Assembly (NCBI GenBank): GCA_017695055.1
Contig: JADILY010000081.1
Coordinates: 1-64,000 of the forward strand
DNA from: Merdivivens faecigallinarum
GTDB taxonomy: Bacteria > Bacteroidota > Bacteroidia > Bacteroidales > UBA932
Reading direction: 5' to 3'
DNA length: 64,000 bases
The notes under the pieces: model-generated
What the model saw: the letters and a program-made list of their open reading frames with translations, nothing else
Databases searched by the model: none
Told to the model about the DNA's origin: nothing
Position numbers and translations under genes: made by a program
Shown here: piece after piece, positions 36,202 to 42,927 of the stretch
Numbering within the stretch: the stretch's first letter is position 1
How the letters are laid out: each line of letters opens with the position of its first letter

Positions 36202-36209
36202 TATTTTTG
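36202..36209 (+). promoter_or_regulatory. -7 box for tsaD
   Basis: Plus-strand TATTTTTG lies 28 bases before the tsaD ATG, back-to-back with the tamB box only 13 bp away, so the two transcripts probably compete for polymerase. Confidence 0.6.
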
Positions 36210-36236
36210 CAGGCACATAAAATTTTAAAGGAAGAT

Positions 36237-37265
36237 ATGGCTATCACTATACTCGGAATCGAATCGTCATGCGATGACACCTCCGCGGCGGTCATCAGGG
36301 ACGGTTACCTGCTTTCCAACCTCCTTGCCAGCCAGGAGGTACACAGACAATACGGGGGCGTAATACCGGAGCTTGCTTCACGGGCCCACCAGCAGAACAT
36401 AGTACCCGTCGTATCCCAGGCCCTTTCACAGGCCGGGACGACCATGGACGACATAGATGCGATAGCCTTTACCGTAGGCCCCGGCCTGCTCGGTTCGCTG
36501 ATAGTGGGGACATCGTTCGCCAAAGGGCTTTCCCTGTCTGCCGGAAAACCGTTGGTGGAAGTAAACCACCTCCAGGGACACATACTCTCCCACTTCATCA
36601 AGCAGTACGGGAAAGAGAACAGGCATCCCGCTTTTCCTTTCCTCTGCCTGCTCGTATCCGGAGGACATACGCAGATAGTGGCCGTACATGACTATTTCAA
36701 TTTCGAAATCATCGGGCACACGATAGACGACGCGGTCGGCGAAGCATTCGACAAATGCTCCAAGATGATGGGGCTCGGCTATCCGGGAGGCCCGATTGTG
36801 GACAGGCTTGCAAAAGAGGGGGACCCCAAAAGGTTTTCCTTCGCGAAACCGCACGTGGAAGGCCTGGATTTCAGTTTCAGCGGGATAAAGACATCGCTTC
36901 TGTATTTTCTCAGGGACCGCCTCAAGGAAAACCCCGATTTCATCGAAGAAAACAAGGAGGATATCTGCGCTTCCTTCCAGAAAGCGCTCATAGACATACT
37001 TATGAAGAAACTCATAAGGGCATCGGAATCGACAGGCATCAAGGAAATAGCATTGGGCGGAGGGGTTTCCGCAAACTCGGGGCTCAGGAGCGAGGTGGAA
37101 AGGCTCGGGAAGAAAAAAGGATGGAACACCTATCTTCCGGAATTCAGGTTCACCACCGACAATGCGGCGATGATTGCCATTTCGGGCTACTACAAATTCA
37201 TGGAAGGATGCAGGACGCCTTTGTCCGTAGCGCCTGTTTCGAGGGCGAGGGATTTTGAAATATAA
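36237..37265 (+). CDS. tsaD: tRNA N6-threonylcarbamoyladenosine transferase TsaD
   Basis: 342 residues from MAITILGIESSCDDTSAAVI; the longer frame from 36207 would begin at the promoter and is rejected. It transfers threonylcarbamoyl from TC-AMP to A37 of ANN-decoding tRNAs with TsaB and TsaE. VNHLQGHILSHF contains the metal-binding HxxGH-type pair, SGGHTQIVAV and GGGVSANSGLR are ASKHA nucleotide-binding loops, and FSFSGIKTSLLYFL is family-typical. The product is the substrate for MtaB encoded at 29059-30360. It is followed at once by an FAD oxidoreductase gene that may overlap its end. Confidence 0.96.
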   Translation: MAITILGIESSCDDTSAAVIRDGYLLSNLLASQEVHRQYGGVIPELASRAHQQNIVPVVSQALSQAGTTMDDIDAIAFTVGPGLLGSLIVGTSFAKGLSLSAGKPLVEVNHLQGHILSHFIKQYGKENRHPAFPFLCLLVSGGHTQIVAVHDYFNFEIIGHTIDDAVGEAFDKCSKMMGLGYPGGPIVDRLAKEGDPKRFSFAKPHVEGLDFSFSGIKTSLLYFLRDRLKENPDFIEENKEDICASFQKALIDILMKKLIRASESTGIKEIALGGGVSANSGLRSEVERLGKKKGWNTYLPEFRFTTDNAAMIAISGYYKFMEGCRTPLSVAPVSRARDFEI

Positions 37266-37275
37266 ACCGGTAGAA

Positions 37276-38850
37276 ATGAAAGAATTCGAGATAGCTTTTC
37301 CGGCGAGCAAAAGCCCGGACATGGAGACGATAAGGGAAACCGCGGCGAGAACCATGGGGACCGTCGTCAGGAACATAGGCGAAATCAGGTTTCTGCGCAA
37401 ATCCTTGGACGCCCGTAAAGACATAGTTTACAGGTACAGGTGCGCCGCATACCTGAAAAACGAGAAGCCGCAGGACGACTATGTCCTCGGAGAATACCGC
37501 GACGTACACGAAGCCGAACCGGTGCTGATAATAGGCTCCGGGCCGGCAGGAATCTTTTCGGCCCTCCGCCTGCTCATGGAAGGCTACAGACCCGTCATCC
37601 TCGAAAGAGGCAAGGACGTGCATTCGAGAAAAGCGGACAATGCGGCCATCAGCCGCGAAGGGACAGTGAATCCGGATTCGAATTACTGCTTCGGAGAAGG
37701 AGGTGCAGGCACTTTCTCTGACGGAAAACTTTTCACCCGCTCGACCAAGAAGGGCGACATAAGGGAAGTCCTGCACCAGCTCGTGCGTTTCGGAGCCAGC
37801 CCGGACATACTGCTGGAAGCCCATCCGCACATAGGCAGCGACAAATTGCCGGCCATCATGGAAAATATCCGCAAGTGCATCACGGAGCACGGCGGAGAGT
37901 ACCATTTCGGATGCAGGGTTACAGACCTGTCGCAAAGCGACGGAGGATGGATAGCCGCATGCTCCGACGGCAAGACTTTCGGGGCCCGCAATGTCATACT
38001 CGCCACCGGGCATTCGGCAAGGGACATTTACGGGATGTTTTATGACAAGGGCTGGGAAATAGAGTGCAAGGGTTTCGCTCTCGGAGTACGTGCCGAGCAT
38101 CCCCAATCGCTGATAAACAAAATCCAATACCACGGAAAATACCAGCCTTACCTTCCGAATGCCGAATACTCCTTCGTTCAGCAGGTCGAATTCGAATGCC
38201 GCGAGCGCGGGGTATTTTCATTCTGCATGTGTCCGGGAGGCCTGCTCATCCCATCCGCCACGGCGCCAGGAGAGACAGTACTGAACGGAATGTCCAATTC
38301 CGAAAGAAATTCGAAATGGGCCAATGCCGGAATCGTGGTGTCGGTAGAGCCGGAAGACATAGCTGAATACTGCCCTGAATACGCAAAGGAAGGCCCGCTG
38401 GCCCTGATGAGATTCCAGCAGGACATGGAAAAATCCATGTTCGATTATTCCTCGTCCTTGAAGGCCCCTGCCCAGAGGATGATGGATTTCTGCCGGCGCA
38501 AACCGTCGGACAACCTCCCGGCATCATCATATTTTGCCGGAACGGCAAACGCCCCGCTCCATGAAATGCTTCCTCCGTTCATCTCGATGAGGCTCAAACG
38601 CGTATTCCCGCAAATCAACTACAAGATGAAAGGGTACTATACAAACGACGCCCTGCTTCTCGGCGTGGAATCCCGCACCTCCTCCCCTGTAAGGATTCCG
38701 AGGGATCCTGAGACCTTGCAGCACATATCCCTGAAAGGCCTCTACCCGGCCGGAGAAGGGGCCGGCTACTCGGGCGGCATTGTTTCATCCGCCTTAGACG
38801 GGATAAGGTGCGCTATGAAAATCGCCGGCACTGCCGGGACCTTGCAGTAA
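37276..38850 (+). CDS. FAD-dependent oxidoreductase (COG2509-like)
   Basis: 524 residues from MKEFEIAFPA; an ATG at 37255 inside tsaD would add seven residues. An N-terminal domain of about 75 residues (IRFLRKSLDARKDIVYRYRCAAYL) precedes the FAD Rossmann motif VLIIGSGPAGIFSALRLL and ILERG. GRNVILATGHSARD and GEGAGYSGGIVSSALDGI close the flavin site. A conserved CFGEGGAGTFSDGKL block is typical of the COG2509 group. Members are often annotated as uncharacterised FAD dehydrogenases; the substrate is unknown. It is tightly coupled to tsaD, though a shared function is not evident. Repeat copy 2 begins only 16 bp after its stop. Confidence 0.87.
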   Translation: MKEFEIAFPASKSPDMETIRETAARTMGTVVRNIGEIRFLRKSLDARKDIVYRYRCAAYLKNEKPQDDYVLGEYRDVHEAEPVLIIGSGPAGIFSALRLLMEGYRPVILERGKDVHSRKADNAAISREGTVNPDSNYCFGEGGAGTFSDGKLFTRSTKKGDIREVLHQLVRFGASPDILLEAHPHIGSDKLPAIMENIRKCITEHGGEYHFGCRVTDLSQSDGGWIAACSDGKTFGARNVILATGHSARDIYGMFYDKGWEIECKGFALGVRAEHPQSLINKIQYHGKYQPYLPNAEYSFVQQVEFECRERGVFSFCMCPGGLLIPSATAPGETVLNGMSNSERNSKWANAGIVVSVEPEDIAEYCPEYAKEGPLALMRFQQDMEKSMFDYSSSLKAPAQRMMDFCRRKPSDNLPASSYFAGTANAPLHEMLPPFISMRLKRVFPQINYKMKGYYTNDALLLGVESRTSSPVRIPRDPETLQHISLKGLYPAGEGAGYSGGIVSSALDGIRCAMKIAGTAGTLQ

Positions 38851-38866
38851 CGGCCACAAAAAATAG

Positions 38867-39275
38867 TCGTTTACAGACAATGCGGTTAAGTCGGGGCTTC
38901 CCGGTTTGACACTATTCTTGCACGCCACTATTCCGCTTCCGGTAGCCCGAGAAACCACATCTCTGCCTGAAAAATGATGGGAAAAGGGATGGAAGCGAAT
39001 GCAAGTGGAATGCAAGCGAATGGAAGCGAATGGAAGCGGAATGAGGAGGGAAAATAGGATTTTGTCATGTAATTTTCCACCCCACAGCCATCCTATCTCT
39101 TTTGAAACAATTGAGAATCAATAACTTACAAAAATGCAAGCTACTTTTGGGTGCTTTCTGAGGTACCCAAGCGCAGGGGCAATTCCAATAAAACACTGAC
39201 TATCAATACATTGCAAAGACACCAGCTGGCTATGGGGTGAAAAAAGTTGATTTTTTTTCCGGGGTCACGGGCGAA
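38867..39275 (+). repeat. Long intergenic repeat, copy 2
   Basis: Homologous to the reverse complement of 1-379 over its length. The 158-bp core is 39080-39237, bounded by CCCCACAGCCA and TGGCTATGGGG. It aligns without gaps to 46080-46237 and to the complement of 37-194. Core blocks: AATCAATAACTTACAAAAAT near 39117-39136, hairpin GGGTG, loop, TACCC at 39149-39168, and TATCAATACATTGCAAAG near 39201-39218. The left flank includes AGCCCGAGAAACCACATC and a short tandem repeat; the right flank ends GGTCACGGGCGA. It fills most of the gap between two convergent genes. Confidence 0.88.
38991..39042 (+). repeat. Five 10-11-bp tandem units inside repeat copy 2
   Basis: GGAAGCGAAT recurs with small changes (GCAAGTGGAAT, GCAAGCGAAT, GGAAGCGGAAT). 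Copy 1 has a shorter, more degenerate version of the same segment, so the array has expanded in copy 2. Confidence 0.7.
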
Positions 39276-39295
39276 AAATGAGGCTACGGAAGATT

Positions 39296-39318
39296 CCGAC
39301 CGGAATTATCCGCTGGTC
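39296..39318 (+). repeat. 23-bp repeat shared with 596-618
   Basis: Identical to 596-618 and lying just beyond repeat copy 2, showing that the repeat neighbourhood, not only the 158-bp core, recurs. A small hairpin, TGGTCA and TGACCA (39314-39332), overlaps it between here and the queF stop. Confidence 0.7.
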
Positions 39319-39343
39319 AATTTTTGTGACCACTACTGTAAGT

Positions 39344-39799
39344 TTACATGCCGTAATTGTCCATACGGTACCTGGCAAGTTTTTCATAGTCGGTACCGGG
39401 ACGGCCGTAATTGCAGTAAGGATGGATTGAAATGCCTCCTCGCGGAGTGAATAAACCGGTGACTTCGATATATTTGGGTTCCATGAGCCTTATCAGGTCT
39501 TTCATGATAATGTTCACGCAATCTTCATGAAAATCGCCGTGGTTGCGGAAGCTGAACAGATAGAGCTTGAGGCTTTTGCTCTCCACCATGCGCCTGTCCG
39601 GGATATAGGATATCCTGATTTCGGCAAAATCCGGTTGTCCCGTTATCGGGCACAGGCTCGTAAATTCGGGACAATTGAAACGCACCCAATAATCATTTCC
39701 GGGATGCCTGTTTTCAAAAGTCTCAAGGACTTCCGGGGAATAATCATCCCTGTATACGGTCTTTCGGCCAAGGGCCTTGAGTTCATCTTTCCTTTCCAT
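39344..39799 (-). CDS. queF: preQ1 synthase (7-cyano-7-deazaguanine reductase)
   Basis: 151 residues, the single-domain type of QueF that reduces preQ0 to preQ1 with NADPH in queuosine synthesis. [16 protein letters not shown] holds the catalytic Cys and the nearby Asp. [24 protein letters not shown] is the QueF signature that distinguishes it from GTP cyclohydrolase I. HPYCNYG is the conserved end. Its start lies inside the last 17 bases of queC, so the two are translationally coupled. It is the last gene of the queuosine cluster. Confidence 0.95.
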   Translation of the reverse strand: MERKDELKALGRKTVYRDDYSPEVLETFENRHPGNDYWVRFNCPEFTSLCPITGQPDFAEIRISYIPDRRMVESKSLKLYLFSFRNHGDFHEDCVNIIMKDLIRLMEPKYIEVTGLFTPRGGISIHPYCNYGRPGTDYEKLARYRMDNYGM

Positions 39800-40526
39800 A
39801 CTTTTCCTTCAGATATTTTTCAAGTCCTTCACGCCTCAACCGACAGGACGGACAATGCCCGCAGCCGTCCCCGGGAATGCCGTTGTAACATGTCACTGTT
39901 TCATTACGTACAATATCGAATATCCCGAGTTCATCGGCCATTCTCCATGTCTCCGCCTTGTCGAGCCACATCAGAGGCGTATGGATTACAAACTGGGCAT
40001 CCATTGCAAGGTTCAGGGTCACGTTCAATGACTTGATGAAAGTGTCCCTGCAATCGGGATAACCGCTGAAATCGGTTTGCGAGACACCCGTAACTATATG
40101 GTTAATGCCAAGTTCCCTTGCTTTTACGGCCGCAACAGAGAGGAAGAACAGGTTCCTGCCCGGAACAAAAGTATTGGGCAGTCCGCCATGCACACTGCTG
40201 TCATGCACACCGCCGTCCATGGGAACAGAGCCGCCGTCCATGGGAATCGGGCCGCTGCCCGTAAGAACGGAGCCTTCGTCCATGGGAACAGACGTGTCGG
40301 TAAGGGAATTTTTCCCGAGACGGCCTATGACTGGAATCTCCATTATCTCCAAAGGCACGCCCGCCTTGTCGGCTATGGCCCTGGCGCACCCGATTTCCGA
40401 CACATGCTTCTGCCCATAAACGAAACTCAGGGCCGAAACCTCGCCGAAATGCTTTTTCGCCCACCAGAGACAGGTAGTCGAATCCTGTCCGCCACTGAAA
40501 ACCACAAGGGCGGCGGAATTATTCAT
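39783..40526 (-). CDS. queC: 7-cyano-7-deazaguanine synthase with a repeat insertion
   Basis: 247 residues from [13 protein letters not shown]; a start 18 bases upstream would overlap the transporter stop. It converts carboxydeazaguanine to preQ0 with ATP and ammonia. [13 protein letters not shown] is the PP-loop, [10 protein letters not shown] is a conserved substrate block, and [14 protein letters not shown] near the end is the zinc site. Between residues about 81 and 113 there is an insertion of near-repeats ([22 protein letters not shown]) where homologues have a short acidic loop. It is encoded by direct DNA repeats. The insertion keeps frame and all catalytic motifs are intact. Confidence 0.93.
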   Translation of the reverse strand: MNNSAALVVFSGGQDSTTCLWWAKKHFGEVSALSFVYGQKHVSEIGCARAIADKAGVPLEIMEIPVIGRLGKNSLTDTSVPMDEGSVLTGSGPIPMDGGSVPMDGGVHDSSVHGGLPNTFVPGRNLFFLSVAAVKARELGINHIVTGVSQTDFSGYPDCRDTFIKSLNVTLNLAMDAQFVIHTPLMWLDKAETWRMADELGIFDIVRNETVTCYNGIPGDGCGHCPSCRLRREGLEKYLKEKYGKER

Positions 40527-40533
40527 AGAGGGA

Positions 40534-41217
40534 TTATAATTCATTTATTTTAAGTATGTTATAAGAGATATCACTGTCATAGGTATCGCTTCCGTCTATG
40601 CGTTTTATATACCTCACGACACGTACCGTGACAGGAAGCACGATTATTTCATAAAGGGTCTTCAGCAATGCCTGGACAAGCATCATTTTCAACAGTTCCC
40701 CGACCGGCATCAGCCCTCCGAAAGCTATCGGGAAAAATATGAGCGAATCCGCGCTTTCACCGGCAAGGGTCGAAGCTACCGCCCTGACGGAAAAATGTTT
40801 TCCTTTGGAGCGCACCTTCATCCTGCTCATCACGTATGCATTCAGAAAGGACCCGACAAGAAAGGCCGCAAGGCTGGCCGCCGCTATCCGCGGTGCGAGG
40901 CCGAAAACGAAATTGAAGCTCTCCTCTCCTTCCCAGAAAGGGGCGGCAGGCATCATAACTGCTATCTGCCCCAAACCTACCACCATGAAATTCATGAGAA
41001 ACCCCATCCAGATAATAAGACGGGACTTTCTGAATCCCCATACTTCCGCTATGCAGTCATTGATTATGTAGGATACGGGGAAAACTATCATCCCCGCCGT
41101 GATTGCAAGAGGCCCGAGCCTTACTACCTTGGCCTCCAGAAAATTGGCCGCTACGAGGCATACGCAGAATACGATGCCGAGCAGCATGAACGATACTGAT
41201 ACTGTCTTTGTCTTCAT
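40534..41217 (-). CDS. Queuosine precursor transporter (YhhQ family)
   Basis: 227 residues with about six or seven membrane helices; the N-terminal one is [20 protein letters not shown]. The VUT/YhhQ hallmarks are visible: [25 protein letters not shown] and a later [27 protein letters not shown]. Members import preQ0 or preQ1, or are linked to queuosine salvage, which fits the immediate downstream queC and queF. Thus the cell can both salvage and make late queuosine precursors. An 88-bp leader with a hairpin precedes it. The specific ligand is inferred from context. Confidence 0.9.
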   Translation of the reverse strand: MKTKTVSVSFMLLGIVFCVCLVAANFLEAKVVRLGPLAITAGMIVFPVSYIINDCIAEVWGFRKSRLIIWMGFLMNFMVVGLGQIAVMMPAAPFWEGEESFNFVFGLAPRIAAASLAAFLVGSFLNAYVMSRMKVRSKGKHFSVRAVASTLAGESADSLIFFPIAFGGLMPVGELLKMMLVQALLKTLYEIIVLPVTVRVVRYIKRIDGSDTYDSDISYNILKINEL

Positions 41218-41254
41218 TTTTCCTGTTTTTTACGTGGTTCTCCTGGAATACACG

Positions 41255-41275
41255 GCCGCCCTTTGCGCAGGCGGC
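41255..41275. other. Leader hairpin before the queuosine genes
   Basis: GCCGCC and GGCGGC pair across a 9-nt loop in the 88-bp gap between rnhA and the transporter. On the minus strand it would be in the transporter leader; on the plus strand it is followed by ATTATTTTTTT and resembles a terminator. I could not fit it to the class I preQ1 riboswitch consensus. Confidence 0.4.
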
Positions 41276-41305
41276 ATTATTTTTTTCAATAAAAATCAAT
41301 AAAAA

Positions 41306-41764
41306 TCACTCGGCATAACCCGTATCTTCGGGAAGTCCGTCCGCCGATGCGGCCTTGACCGCCAAAGCATCGCACCTCTCATTCTCGGGATGCCCCGCAT
41401 GCCCCTTTATCCAGTGGAAAACGACCCTGTGCCTGGAAGCGACCGCGAGATACCTCCGCCACAAATCTTCGTTTTTCTTCTTGGAAAACCCGGACAGCAC
41501 CCATTTTTCTATCCAGCCCTTCGTTACCGCATTCACCACGTATGACGAATCGCTGAATATTTCGACATCCGCGCTCTCCCACCTTATAGCCTCCAGCCCG
41601 ACAATCACGGCCAGAAGTTCCATCCTGTTGTTCGTCGTGCGGCGGAAACCTCCTGAAAATTCTTTTTCATATCCCCCATAACGGAGTATCGCCGCATAAC
41701 CTCCCGGCCCGGGATTGCCGCTACAGGCACCGTCCGTATAAAGATATATCGCACCCTTGCCCAC
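41306..41764 (-). CDS. rnhA: Ribonuclease HI
   Basis: 152 residues; degrades RNA in RNA-DNA hybrids. All four catalytic acids are visible: Asp in YTDGACSGNPGPGGY, Glu in NNRMELLAVI, Asp in FSDSSYVVNAV and Asp in ENERCDALA, with the His of the HAGHPEN loop. It lacks the N-terminal hybrid-binding domain of eukaryotic-type RNase H1. The start codon is GTG, overlapping the pdxA TAG by one base, so translation is coupled. The basic-protrusion helix appears as WIEKWVLSGFSKKKNEDLW. Confidence 0.95.
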   Translation of the reverse strand: MGKGAIYLYTDGACSGNPGPGGYAAILRYGGYEKEFSGGFRRTTNNRMELLAVIVGLEAIRWESADVEIFSDSSYVVNAVTKGWIEKWVLSGFSKKKNEDLWRRYLAVASRHRVVFHWIKGHAGHPENERCDALAVKAASADGLPEDTGYAE

Positions 41765-42846
41765 TATGCTATCTGCGGTTTGTTGGATGGAGTGTCTTCC
41801 TCTTTTTTCTCCTCTATGAGGCGGCCTTCCATCAGCCTGTCATAGGAGAGCCTGTTGTTGAAAATATCGATGGCCATGTAAATCGCCGACTTCATCGACT
41901 GCGGATCCGCCATGTCCTTTCCCGCCATTTCGTAAGCTGTTCCGTGATCCGGAGAAGTCCTCACTACAGGAAGGCCGGCAGTAAAGTTCACCCCGTCTTC
42001 GAATGAAAGGGCCTTGAACGGAATGAGCCCCTGGTCATGGTACATTGCCAGGGTAGCGTCGAAGCGGCTGTAATTGCCGAGGCCGAAAAATCCGTCAGGA
42101 GAATAAGGCCCGTATGCATTGATGCCCTCTTTCTGCGCCCTCTTCACGGCCGGGAGTATGATGTTCTGCTCCTCGTTTCCGAGCAGCCCTCCATCCCCGC
42201 AATGCGGATTGAGGCCGAGCACGGCTATCTTCGGGGACCTTATCCCGAAATCCCTTTCCAGCGAATCGCACATCGCCAGCAATTTCATGAAAATCTTTTC
42301 TTCAGTAATGGCGGAAGGCACATCGGCAAGCGGGATATGGCCCGTTACCACTCCTACCCTGAGCCTGTCGCTGCACATAATCATTATGGCATTCTCCGCT
42401 CCGAAAGCCTTTATGAGATATTCCGTATGCCCCGTATGGCCGAAACCTTCGTTCACCATGGCGCGCTTGTTTATCGGGGCAGTCACAAGGCAGTCTATCA
42501 ACCCGGCCTTCAAGTCCTCCACAGCCGTTTCCAGGGATTTCATCGCCGACTTGGCAGATTCCGGAGTCGCCCTTCCCGGCTCGACGAAAACATTTTCAGG
42601 CAAGCAGTTGACGATATTCACCCTTTTTGGATATGCATCCGAAGCCGCGGCTATGATGTTGGTGTTAATCTGGTCTATCTCGTGCAGCTGTTTTTTATAA
42701 AATCCGAACAATTTGGATGAACCATAGATGACAGGTATGCACATTTCCAACATCCTCGTATCGGACAAAGCCTTGATAATCACTTCATATCCGATTCCGT
42801 TCCCGTCACCTTGGGTTATTCCGACTACTATTTTCCCGTTTATCAT
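41764..42846 (-). CDS. pdxA: 4-hydroxythreonine-4-phosphate dehydrogenase
   Basis: 360 residues from MINGKIVVGITQGDGNGIGYEV; nine more residues are possible upstream. It is the NAD-dependent step of the DXP-dependent pyridoxal phosphate pathway. The three metal-binding His are in GHTGHTEYLIK, LNPHCGDGG and AMYHDQGLIPFK. Length and motifs match active PdxA. It is divergent from recG with 81 bp between starts. pdxJ, the usual partner, is not in the window. The short C-terminal tail EKKEEDTPSNKPQ is charged and probably disordered. Confidence 0.94.
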   Translation of the reverse strand: MINGKIVVGITQGDGNGIGYEVIIKALSDTRMLEMCIPVIYGSSKLFGFYKKQLHEIDQINTNIIAAASDAYPKRVNIVNCLPENVFVEPGRATPESAKSAMKSLETAVEDLKAGLIDCLVTAPINKRAMVNEGFGHTGHTEYLIKAFGAENAIMIMCSDRLRVGVVTGHIPLADVPSAITEEKIFMKLLAMCDSLERDFGIRSPKIAVLGLNPHCGDGGLLGNEEQNIILPAVKRAQKEGINAYGPYSPDGFFGLGNYSRFDATLAMYHDQGLIPFKALSFEDGVNFTAGLPVVRTSPDHGTAYEMAGKDMADPQSMKSAIYMAIDIFNNRLSYDRLMEGRLIEEKKEEDTPSNKPQIA

Positions 42847-42913
42847 AATCCTATCCTTTATCTCATTTTTCACAAAATCCGGCGCAAGTTACGAATTTTT
42901 CTGGTGAAAAGAG

Positions 42914-42921
42914 TATCTTTG
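42914..42921 (+). promoter_or_regulatory. -7 box immediately before recG
   Basis: TATCTTTG ends six bases before the recG ATG. With the usual spacing the transcript would begin at or within a few bases of the start codon. Confidence 0.55.
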
Positions 42922-42927
42922 TTTTCA

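Noticed and set aside
41255..41275. Classical class I preQ1 riboswitch
   Set aside because: I could not find the required short stem, pyrimidine-rich loop and A-rich tail with its pseudoknot partner in the right order.
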